Positions 1 to 5,556 of a DNA stretch of 7,284 nt are shown in pieces. The position numbers were made by a program, and so were the translations under genes. Below the pieces are notes generated by a model. The model did not search any database and was not told the DNA's origin. It was given only the letters and a program-made list of their open reading frames with translations. Position 1 is the first letter of the stretch. Each line of letters opens with the position of its first letter. Source of the stretch: CBDULQ01 sp965368115 (lineage in GTDB: Bacteria > Pseudomonadota > Gammaproteobacteria > SZUA-229); the NCBI GenBank assembly GCA_965368115.1, contig CBDULQ010000192.1:1-7284 (forward strand), given 5' to 3'.

Positions 1-322
1 GGCGTCGATTGACCTGTTGTTTGTAGGCCGGTTTGGCTTCTTCGTTCTTCGGCTTACTGTGATGATGGTGATGATTGCAGCCGGCGCCGCAAGTATGACC
101 ATGACCGGCGTGGCTGACGCGCGGTTCGTGGCGGCTGCGTTCATTGGTTTCGAAGGCATATTTACGATCGGCACGCATGGTGTTGAGTTGCGGCGCGGAA
201 ATAATCTTGCGTGCTTCACCGGCACAGTCCGGGCAGGCACAGGGTTCGTTGTACTGATCCATGGATCGCATGGCAGTGAAATAGGTGTCGCACTCGGTGC
301 AGACATATTCATATACGGGCAT
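1..322 (-). CDS. fmdB: FmdB-family zinc-ribbon protein, C-terminus cut by window edge
   Basis: Reading on the minus strand from the ATG at 322-320 gives 107 codons with no stop before the window edge, so the C-terminus is missing. The protein opens with MPVYEYVCTEC, the hallmark of FmdB zinc ribbons. Cys8/Cys11 and Cys30/Cys33 (in CPDC) form the expected four-Cys zinc site, and Cys28 is an extra cysteine. From about residue 71 the tail is rich in His and Cys, with HAGHGHTCGAGC followed by Asn and five His (residues 84-88), then a lysine-rich end; it may bind a second metal. A GGAGA ribosome site lies about 7 nt upstream of the ATG. The gene follows fmdA on the same strand, 62 bp from its stop. 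In Methylophilus, FmdB was proposed to regulate formamidase expression, but the family's biochemical role is not settled. The family call is secure; the function is not. Confidence 0.9.
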   Translation of the reverse strand, partial: MPVYEYVCTECDTYFTAMRSMDQYNEPCACPDCAGEARKIISAPQLNTMRADRKYAFETNERSRHEPRVSHAGHGHTCGAGCNHHHHHSKPKNEEAKPAYKQQVNRR

Positions 323-344
323 ATCGATTCTCCACGTTTAAATC

Positions 345-370
345 CCGCGGATCACCGGAGTGATCCGCGG
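345..370 (-). promoter_or_regulatory. fmdA-fmdB intercistronic hairpin with UNCG tetraloop
   Basis: The arms CCGCGGATCA (345-354) and TGATCCGCGG (361-370) are perfect reverse complements. The next pair (355/360) also matches, giving an 11-bp stem around four loop bases. Read in the direction of fmdA transcription the loop is C(TCCG)G, a member of the exceptionally stable cUNCGg class. Only a short mixed A/T stretch (ATTTAAA) follows rather than a clear T-run. Partial termination, or a 3' barrier that stabilises fmdA mRNA and lowers fmdB expression, therefore fits better than full termination. Confidence 0.7.
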
Positions 371-384
371 CGGTCTTGCCTGGC

Positions 385-1617
385 TTACTTGTCGTCCCAC
401 TTGGCGATGGGAATATCGTCGCCCTGGATGTAAGGTGTCGGACCTTCCGAGCAGGGATTGATATCGAACTCGAAAATTTCCGTGGGCAGGAACAGGGTGG
501 CGCACACATTAGGTATGTCCACGATGCCGCTGATATGTCCCTGCACCGGTGCGGTACCCAGAATGGCGTAAGCCTGGGCGCCGGAGTAACCGAATTTCTT
601 CAGGTATTCGATGGCGTTCAGACAGGCCATGCGATACGAGACATGAGCATCCAGATAATGCTGGTGACCGGTTTCATCGACCGAGATACCTTCGAAGATC
701 AGGTGCTGCTTGTACTCCGGTTGAATCGGGCTGGGCTTGAAGATGGGGTTCTTCACGCCGTACTTCTTCACACCGTCCTTGATCAGGCTTACCTTGATGT
801 GAATCCAGCCGGCCATTTCGATAGCACCGCAGAAGGTGATTTCGCCGTCGCCCTGGGAGAAATGCAGGTCGCCCATGGACAGACCGCCGCCTTTCACATA
901 CACCGGAAAGTAAACTTTTGATCCCTTGGTTAAATCTTTAATGTCGCAGTTACCGCCGTGTTCGCGTGGCGGAACGGTACGCGCACCTTCCGCGGCAGCG
1001 GCTTTGGCGGCATCGCCTTTCAATGTACCCATGTGTGCAGTATCGGCGTAAGGCGGGCAGGCCAGAGCGGGAACGCGATCAGGGTCGGTGGCGATCAATG
1101 CGTTTTCACGCTTGTTCCATTCGGCGAGCAGTTCTTTCGACGGCAGACAGCCAATCAGGCCGGGATGCATGATGCCCGCGAAGCTGACGCCGGGTACATG
1201 GCGAGAGCGTGTATAGACGCCGTAAAAATCCCAGATAGACTTACGCGCTTCGGGAAAATGTTCGGTCAGGAAACCGCCGCCGTTTTCTTTTGCAAACATG
1301 CCGTTGAAGCCCCACTGGTAATCTTCCAGTGTGCCCACATCGAGAATGTCCACTACCAGCAGGTCGCCGGCTTCTGCACCCTCGACACCGATCGGTCCAC
1401 TCAGGTAATGCACCTTGGTTAAATCCACATCGCGGACGTCATCCGCGGAATCATTGTTGTCGATCTGTCCACCGGTCCAGTCCATGCACTCGACAACAAA
1501 GTCGTCTCCCGGTTTAACCCAGGCAATCATCGGAATGTCGGGATGCCAGCGATTGTGTATGCAATCGTGCTCCTCTGGTGTTTTCGAGAAATCAATTTTG
1601 ATCAACGTATCGGCCAT
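385..1617 (-). CDS. fmdA: Formamidase (FmdA/AmdA acetamidase-formamidase family)
   Basis: Encodes a 410-residue cytoplasmic amidohydrolase expected to convert formamide to formate and ammonia; some relatives act on acetamide. The length is normal for the family. Recognisable blocks are the N-terminal ADTLIKIDF start, HPGLIGCLPS at 151-160, GGNCDIKDL at 221-229, GGGLSMGDLHFSQGDGE at 243-259 and FLPTEIFEFDI at 376-386. No signal peptide or membrane segment is visible. I chose the ATG at 1617 because a GGAG lies 6 nt upstream and the protein then begins as homologues do; an in-frame TTG at 1653 has no good ribosome site. The stop TAA is at 387-385. The gene is first in a minus-strand unit with fmdB and is preceded by a sigma-54 promoter, consistent with nitrogen control. 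Formamide versus acetamide preference cannot be told from sequence alone. Confidence 0.95.
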   Translation of the reverse strand: MADTLIKIDFSKTPEEHDCIHNRWHPDIPMIAWVKPGDDFVVECMDWTGGQIDNNDSADDVRDVDLTKVHYLSGPIGVEGAEAGDLLVVDILDVGTLEDYQWGFNGMFAKENGGGFLTEHFPEARKSIWDFYGVYTRSRHVPGVSFAGIMHPGLIGCLPSKELLAEWNKRENALIATDPDRVPALACPPYADTAHMGTLKGDAAKAAAAEGARTVPPREHGGNCDIKDLTKGSKVYFPVYVKGGGLSMGDLHFSQGDGEITFCGAIEMAGWIHIKVSLIKDGVKKYGVKNPIFKPSPIQPEYKQHLIFEGISVDETGHQHYLDAHVSYRMACLNAIEYLKKFGYSGAQAYAILGTAPVQGHISGIVDIPNVCATLFLPTEIFEFDINPCSEGPTPYIQGDDIPIAKWDDK

Positions 1618-1678
1618 GACTGTCTCCGTAGTTGTTTGGAAGTTGATGAGCAACTCGAACTGCTCTGCATCAAAACAG

Positions 1679-1715
1679 TTTGAACAGCACCGGAATAATG
1701 CAGCGTATGTTCAAA
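1679..1715 (-). promoter_or_regulatory. Dyad in the predicted fmdA leader
   Basis: TTTGAACA (1679-1686) and TGTTCAAA (1708-1715) are perfect 8-bp inverted repeats separated by 21 nt. They begin about 10 nt inside the leader predicted from the sigma-54 promoter, whose start is near 1725. They could form an RNA stem-loop or be a half-site pair for a DNA-binding protein. A competing pairing, CTGCAT (1665-1670) with ATGCAG (1698-1703), is also possible. No known riboswitch class was recognised in the roughly 108-nt leader. Confidence 0.35.
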
Positions 1716-1734
1716 ACGTTCATGGTCATGGGGT

Positions 1735-1751
1735 GGCAGGAAGCGTGCCAA
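1735..1751 (-). promoter_or_regulatory. Sigma-54 (-24/-12) promoter of fmdA
   Basis: The minus strand reads TTGGCACG, then CTTC, then CTGCC. The -24 box matches the full consensus TTGGCACG. The -12 box has CTGCC where TTGCW is expected, keeping the TGC core. The invariant GG (complement of 1748-1749) and GC (complement of 1736-1737) are separated by exactly 10 bases, as required. Transcription should start near 1725, leaving a leader of about 108 nt before the fmdA ATG. Dependence on RpoN and an ATP-driven activator follows from the promoter class; binding itself is inferred. Confidence 0.72.
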
Positions 1752-1804
1752 GTTTAAATAAACGAATTTAGCGACTGAAATCGCGGTTTCTCGTTCCTGA
1801 AGTC

Positions 1805-1889
1805 GAATTGTCCGCTGACAAAGTTGAATTGTCAGCGGACATTGTCAGCTTTGGCGGCTGACAATGTCACTGGCAAAGCGAATTGTCAC
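1805..1889. repeat. Phased TGTCAGC inverted-repeat cluster, candidate shared enhancer or relic transposon end
   Basis: TGTCAGC occurs four times within 50 bp: plus strand at 1830-1836 and 1843-1849, minus strand at 1814-1820 and 1857-1863. TGTCCGCTGACAA (1809-1821) pairs perfectly with 1829-1841 (13 bp, spacer 7). GACATTGTCAGC (1838-1849) pairs perfectly with 1857-1868 (12 bp, spacer 7). Viewed another way, TGTC-N4-GACA dyads lie at 1809-1820 and 1830-1841, with a one-mismatch copy at 1852-1863. Their centres are 21 and 22 bp apart, about two helical turns. GAATTGTC recurs directly at 1805, 1826 and 1880, and further TGTCAC copies start at 1865 and 1884. The cluster lies about 80-165 bp upstream of the predicted fmdA start and 170-255 bp upstream of that of urtA, a usual range for sigma-54 enhancers. 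Repeated TGTC ends are also typical of some DDE transposons. Confidence 0.75.
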
Positions 1890-2033
1890 TTTCAATCGGG
1901 TGAAGATATGCGTAATTCACGAAAAATAAATATTTCGCCTGTGTGGCGGGGTCTGCGCTAGCTATTGTTTAGTCAGAATAAAAAATTTTCTCCTTATTAA
2001 TACGGGGTGCCTGCGCGCGTTAAAAAAATTTTA

Positions 2034-2050
2034 TTGGCATACACATTGCA
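2034..2050 (+). promoter_or_regulatory. Sigma-54 (-24/-12) promoter of urtABCDE
   Basis: TTGGCATACACATTGCA matches the sigma-54 consensus closely. The -24 core TTGGCA is intact (TA replaces CG after it) and the -12 box TTGCA is perfect. GG (2036-2037) and GC (2048-2049) are separated by exactly 10 bases. The expected transcription start is near 2060, about 68 nt before the urtA ATG. The upstream flank carries an A7/T4 tract. The site points to RpoN-dependent, activator-driven expression of the importer, as expected for nitrogen-source uptake genes. Confidence 0.8.
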
Positions 2051-2060
2051 CTTTCCACTT

Positions 2061-2087
2061 TAAGCAAATTTATATTTTTGTTGCTTA
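2061..2087 (+). promoter_or_regulatory. Hairpin at the predicted 5' end of the urt mRNA
   Basis: TAAGCAA (2061-2067) and TTGCTTA (2081-2087) are perfect 7-bp inverted repeats around a 13-nt AT-rich loop. They begin within a base or two of the transcription start predicted from the -12 box. A 5'-terminal stem-loop can protect an mRNA from 5'-end-dependent decay. Alternatively this is an operator overlapping the start site. The stem is AT-rich and modest, so this is tentative. Confidence 0.4.
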
Positions 2088-2127
2088 CTTCAACTGCGAT
2101 TTAGTAAAGAGCGGGAGGTACCCTAAA

Positions 2128-3378
2128 ATGCTAATCGATAACTTAGGTTCAAGACTTAAACGCAATGCCGGATTGTTGAAAGCAATTGGCATGGCCACAG
2201 GATTGATGTTTTCATCAGTCGCTGCGGCTGCAGATTTTCCCACCAGTGCAGTGAATAAAACTGGACTGGCGGTTACGGACGATACCGTTAAAGTGGGAAT
2301 ACTGCATTCCATAACCGGAACTATGGCAATTTCAGAAACCGGTTCTGTGGAGGCGGAAAAGCTGGCCATCAAACAGATTAACGAGATGGGCGGTATCCTG
2401 GGTCGTAAGATTGAAATCATCCAGGAAGACGGAGCCAGTGACTGGCCGACTTTTGCAGAAAAATCCAAGAAGCTGCTGGTAAAGGATAAGGTGGCCGCTG
2501 TTTTCGGTTGCTGGACGTCCGCATCGCGTAAAGCGGTACTACCGGTATTCGAAAAAGAAAACGGCTTGCTGTATTACCCGACCTTCTATGAAGGCCTGGA
2601 ACAGTCGAAGAATGTGTTCTACACCGGGCAGGAAGCAACTCAGCAGATCATTGCTGGTCTCGACTGGGTTGCCAAGGAAAAAGGTGCCAAAACCTTTTAC
2701 CTGATCGGCTCCGACTACATCTGGCCGCGTACCTCCAACAAAATTGCTCGTAAGCACATCGAGAATGTGTTGAAAGGCAAGGTTGTTGCCGAAGAGTACT
2801 TCCCCCTGGGTCATACCAACTTCCGTTCACTGATCAACAAAATCAAGCTGAGAAAGCCTGATGTTATCTACAGCATCATCGTCGGCGGCAGTAACGTGGC
2901 CTGGTACAAACAGCTCAAGGCCGCCGGTATTACCTCCAAGAAACAGACCTTGCTGACCATTTCGGTGACCGAGGACGAAGTTCTGGGTATCGGTGGTGAG
3001 AACGTCGAAGGTTTCTACTCCGCAATGAAATACTTCCAGTCGCTGGACAACCCGAACAACAAGAAGTTTGTTGCCGAGTTCAAGAAGATGTGGGGTGACG
3101 ACAGTGTTATAGGTGATGTTACCCAGGCGGCTTATCTGGGGCCCTGGTTGTGGAAAGCCGCAGTCGAGAAAGCCGGTAGCTTCGATGTCGACAAGGTGGT
3201 AGCAGTCTCGGATGGCATTGAACTTAAGACGGCACCAGAAGGTTACGTTAAGATTCATCCGAATCACCACCTGTGGAGTAAGTTGCGGGTCGGTGTCTGG
3301 GATAAAGGCGGTCAGGCTAAAGTGGTTTACGAGTCTGATCTGATCGAACCGAATCCTTTCCCGGAAGGTTATCAGTAA
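2128..3378 (+). CDS. urtA: Urea/short-chain-amide ABC transporter, periplasmic binding protein (UrtA/FmdD type)
   Basis: Encodes a 416-residue periplasmic solute-binding protein of the UrtA family that captures urea or short amides for the UrtBCDE importer. The N-terminus is basic (SRLKRN, 8-13), followed by a hydrophobic core at 16-28 and a SSVAAAAD cleavage region, so a Sec signal peptide probably ends near residues 33-35. The mature start VKVGILHSITGTMAISE (54-70), ASDWPTFAEK (103-112), the FGCWTSASRKAVLPVFE block (126-142), KNVFYTG (161-167) and the HHL near 380 are family landmarks. Residues 150-155 read YPTFYE, where urea-specific UrtA as I recall it has YPVQYE, so substrate may differ. 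A GGGAGG ribosome site lies 9 nt before the ATG. First gene of a five-gene operon behind a sigma-54 promoter. The family is certain; urea versus formamide/acetamide is open given the adjacent formamidase. Confidence 0.93.
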   Translation: MLIDNLGSRLKRNAGLLKAIGMATGLMFSSVAAAADFPTSAVNKTGLAVTDDTVKVGILHSITGTMAISETGSVEAEKLAIKQINEMGGILGRKIEIIQEDGASDWPTFAEKSKKLLVKDKVAAVFGCWTSASRKAVLPVFEKENGLLYYPTFYEGLEQSKNVFYTGQEATQQIIAGLDWVAKEKGAKTFYLIGSDYIWPRTSNKIARKHIENVLKGKVVAEEYFPLGHTNFRSLINKIKLRKPDVIYSIIVGGSNVAWYKQLKAAGITSKKQTLLTISVTEDEVLGIGGENVEGFYSAMKYFQSLDNPNNKKFVAEFKKMWGDDSVIGDVTQAAYLGPWLWKAAVEKAGSFDVDKVVAVSDGIELKTAPEGYVKIHPNHHLWSKLRVGVWDKGGQAKVVYESDLIEPNPFPEGYQ

Positions 3379-3390
3379 ACCCATCTGTCA

Positions 3391-3415
3391 CGGTCCGCAG
3401 CCTGGCTGCGGACCG
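3391..3415 (+). promoter_or_regulatory. Hairpin between urtA and urtB
   Basis: CGGTCCGCAG (3391-3400) is the perfect reverse complement of 3406-3415. One further C-G pair closes the stem, giving 11 GC-rich pairs around a 3-nt loop. Only GTTCTT follows, not a strong T-run. It sits 13 nt past the urtA stop and 46 nt before urtB. In binding-protein transporter operons such hairpins usually stabilise the upstream message or cause partial termination, so that the periplasmic protein outnumbers the permease. That role is inferred here. Confidence 0.7.
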
Positions 3416-3460
3416 GTTCTTAACCGAACAAGTTGTTAAACGAACATAGGTGATAGGAAT

Positions 3461-4384
3461 ATGGACGGATATACTGCATCAGAGCTGACGTCAATTTTTG
3501 TCATGCAGGGCTTCGCCGGAATCAGTCTGTTTTCGGTGTTCGTGCTGATGGCATTGGGCCTGGCCATTATCTTCGGCCAGATGGGTGTGATCAACATGGC
3601 TCATGGTGAGTTTCTTACCATAGGCGCCTACACCACTGTGGTCATGTCCAGCATGACCGAAAAATATTTCCCTGGTTTTCTGCCTTACTATTTTATCTTC
3701 GCAATCCTCATCGCATTTGTCATTGCCTTCATTATCGGCTACCTGGTCGAGTTTCTGATGATCAGGCATCTGTACCAGCGACCGCTGGATACCTTGCTGG
3801 CGACCTGGGGTTTGAGCCTGATCATGCAGCAGATCTTCCGTAGCAGTTTCGGTGCAAGGGAAGCAAGTGCCGTCTTGCCGGACTGGTTGATGGGATCGAT
3901 GGCGATCACTGATACCATTGAAATACCCATCAACGGTTTATTCGTGCTGGGTCTGACCGGGTTTTTATCATTGGCCGTATTCATCTTCATGTACCGTTCG
4001 CGCTGGGGTCTCAAGGTTCGCGCCACGACGCAGAATCGAATGATGAGTGGTGCAGTGGGTATCAATACACACAAGGTGGACCGACTGACGTTCGCCATGG
4101 GATGCGGTATCGCCGGTGTTGCCGGCGCGGCGTTCACCACCATCGCGTCGACCGGACCCACCAGTGGCTCGCTGTATATTGTCGATACCTTCCTGGTTGT
4201 CGTATTCGGCGGTGCGGCAAGTCTGTTCGGCATGTTCGCGTCGGCATTTACCATCGCGCAGGCGCAATCCATCATGGAATTCTTCCTCACAGGTTCAATG
4301 GCTAAAGTACTGACCCTGTTGAGCGTCATCATTATTCTGATGCTGCGTCCGGAAGGCCTGTTTACCATTAAAGTGCGCAAGTGA
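3461..4384 (+). CDS. urtB: Urea/amide ABC transporter permease UrtB
   Basis: Encodes a 307-residue inner-membrane permease of the LivH/UrtB branched-chain-amino-acid-type family; with UrtC it forms the transmembrane channel. Hydrophobic helices are evident at about 15-38, 75-98, 158-177, 212-230, 241-265 and 283-296. Conserved blocks are GQMGVINMAHGEFLTIGAY (39-57), the RPLDTLLATWGLSLIMQQIF region (107-126), the cytoplasmic coupling loop RATTQNRMMSGAVGINTHKV (187-206) and LRPEGLF (295-301) near the C-terminus. The size matches the core UrtB; it lacks the long N-terminal extension found in many proteobacterial UrtB proteins. An AGGTGA stretch lies 7 nt before the ATG, a moderate ribosome site. 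It lies 82 bp after urtA, with a hairpin in the gap, and 15 bp before urtC. Confidence 0.94.
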   Translation: MDGYTASELTSIFVMQGFAGISLFSVFVLMALGLAIIFGQMGVINMAHGEFLTIGAYTTVVMSSMTEKYFPGFLPYYFIFAILIAFVIAFIIGYLVEFLMIRHLYQRPLDTLLATWGLSLIMQQIFRSSFGAREASAVLPDWLMGSMAITDTIEIPINGLFVLGLTGFLSLAVFIFMYRSRWGLKVRATTQNRMMSGAVGINTHKVDRLTFAMGCGIAGVAGAAFTTIASTGPTSGSLYIVDTFLVVVFGGAASLFGMFASAFTIAQAQSIMEFFLTGSMAKVLTLLSVIIILMLRPEGLFTIKVRK

Positions 4385-4399
4385 TTGCGGGAGGTTGAT

Positions 4400-5527
4400 A
4401 TGGGTTTGGCATTCAAGAAAATGATGGGTAACCGGGAAGATATGATCAATCTTCTCATTCTCTGTGCGGTGATCTTCGTCGTGATGCCGCTGGTGTTTGA
4501 TATCTTCCGTCTCAACCTGATCGGCAAATACCTGACCTATGCGTTTGTCGCGGTCGGCCTGGTGTTGTGCTGGGGTTACGGCGGTATCCTGAGCCTGGGG
4601 CAGGGGATATTCTTCGGCCTGGGCGGATACTGCATGGCGATGTTCCTGAAACTGGAAGCCTCCGATCCGGAGAGTACTTCGATTCAGTCTACGCCGGGTA
4701 TCCCGGATTTCATGGACTGGAATCAGCTCACCGAGCTGCCCTGGTTCTGGGAACCGTTCAATCACTTGCCACTCGCATTGATCGCGGTGTTCATCGTGCC
4801 GGGTATCTTTGCATACATCATCGGCACGGCGATGTTCAAGCGTCGGGTCGGCGGTGTGTATTTCGCCATCATTACCCAGGCGGTCGCATCCATCATGACC
4901 ATCCTGATTGTCGGTCAGCAGGGTTATACCGGCGGCATCAACGGTATCACCGATCTGAAAACCATGCTGGGCTGGGATATTCGTGACGATAGTTCGAAAT
5001 ATATTCTGTACTACGCCAACGGCATTCTGCTGATTGCTTGCATACTGATTGCCAAGGGGATTACCTCAAGCAAACTGGGCAAGCTCATGCTGGCCATGCG
5101 CGATCGCGAAGACCGGGTACGTTTCTCGGGATACGACGTGGCGAACTTCAAAATTTTCGTATTTGTTGTCGGTGCCATGATGGCGGCGATCGGTGGTGCC
5201 ATGTTCACTCTGCAGGTGGGATTCATGTCGCCATCCTTCGTTGGTATCGTGCCGTCCATTGAAATGGTGATCTTTGCTGCGGTCGGTGGTCGCATGTCGT
5301 TGATCGGTGTGGTCTATGGCACCCTGCTGGTCAACTTTGCCAAGACCTATTTCTCGGAAAGTTTTCCGGAACTCTGGCTGGTACTGATGGGCGCATTGTT
5401 CATTGCCGTAGTAATGATCTTCCCCAATGGTTTGACCGGTTTGTATATGGATTATGTGCGCAATCACATCATCAATTTCAAACGAGAAAAGCTGGGCAAA
5501 TACTTTAAACAATTTCAACAGGCCTGA
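4400..5527 (+). CDS. urtC: Urea/amide ABC transporter permease UrtC
   Basis: Encodes a 375-residue inner-membrane permease of the LivM/UrtC type, the partner of UrtB. Family blocks include the GYGGILSLGQGIFFGLGGY segment (59-77), AIITQAVASIMTILIVGQQ (156-174), TGGINGITDL (177-186), the ATPase-coupling loop LAMRDREDRVRFSGYD (231-246), AAVGGRMSLIGVVYGTLLVN (293-312) and IFPNGLTGLY (340-349). A hydrophilic insert at about 84-120 faces the periplasm in this family. The C-terminal tail is strongly basic. I start at the ATG at 4400 because GGGAGG lies 5 nt upstream; an in-frame TTG at 4385 overlaps that ribosome site and would give five extra residues. The gene follows urtB by 15 bp and precedes urtD by 29 bp. 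Confidence 0.94.
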   Translation: MGLAFKKMMGNREDMINLLILCAVIFVVMPLVFDIFRLNLIGKYLTYAFVAVGLVLCWGYGGILSLGQGIFFGLGGYCMAMFLKLEASDPESTSIQSTPGIPDFMDWNQLTELPWFWEPFNHLPLALIAVFIVPGIFAYIIGTAMFKRRVGGVYFAIITQAVASIMTILIVGQQGYTGGINGITDLKTMLGWDIRDDSSKYILYYANGILLIACILIAKGITSSKLGKLMLAMRDREDRVRFSGYDVANFKIFVFVVGAMMAAIGGAMFTLQVGFMSPSFVGIVPSIEMVIFAAVGGRMSLIGVVYGTLLVNFAKTYFSESFPELWLVLMGALFIAVVMIFPNGLTGLYMDYVRNHIINFKREKLGKYFKQFQQA

Positions 5528-5556
5528 CCGGCCAGTCGCAATACAGGAGCAAGCTG

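Larger units (their letters stand above)
1618..2127. other. Divergent control region between fmdA and urtA (non-coding)
   Basis: These 510 bp between the two divergent start codons hold no convincing gene on either strand. From left to right they contain the fmdA leader with a dyad, a minus-strand sigma-54 promoter, an 85-bp cluster of TGTC/GACA repeats, an AT-rich stretch (about 1911-2035) with several A/T tracts, a plus-strand sigma-54 promoter, and a short urtA leader with a hairpin. The AT-rich stretch could bend between enhancer and promoter, but I found no convincing IHF consensus. I also saw no full NtrC dyad of the GCACC-N5-GGTGC type. Confidence 0.85.

Noticed and set aside
376..921. 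A 181-codon open frame on the plus strand
   Set aside because: It lies wholly antisense to the 3' part of fmdA, shows no recognisable domain and no ribosome site; it is a by-product of fmdA codon use.
1618..1653. An upstream TTG start at 1653 that would extend FmdA by 12 residues
   Set aside because: The ATG at 1617 has a GGAG 6 nt upstream and gives the usual family N-terminus; the TTG start would place that ribosome site inside the coding region and lacks one of its own.
1871..1886. A third possible sigma-54 box (TGGCA at 1871-1875)
   Set aside because: Ten bases after GG the sequence is TG, not the required GC, and it falls within the repeat array.
1805..1889. A short CRISPR array
   Set aside because: Repeats are only 7-13 bp, alternate in orientation and have spacers of about 7 bp, unlike CRISPR repeat-spacer units; no cas genes are present.
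1805..1889. A standard NifA (TGT-N10-ACA) or NtrC binding site in the array
   Set aside because: No TGT is followed by ACA at the 10-base spacing, and no GCACC/GGTGC dyad is present.
2061..2127. A guanidine-type or other riboswitch in the urtA leader
   Set aside because: The predicted leader is about 68 nt with only a short AT-rich hairpin; I see no conserved riboswitch core.
4385..4399. A TTG start for urtC immediately after the urtB stop
   Set aside because: These bases contain the GGGAGG ribosome site serving the ATG at 4400, so they are more likely untranslated.
3739..4527. A 262-codon open frame on the minus strand across urtB and the start of urtC
   Set aside because: It is antisense to well-conserved permease genes and its low-complexity, Arg/Ile/Thr-rich translation resembles no family I know.
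5521..5532. Small GGCC...GGCC hairpin at the urtC stop
   Set aside because: A 4-bp stem with a 4-nt loop overlapping the stop codon and no T-run is too weak to call.
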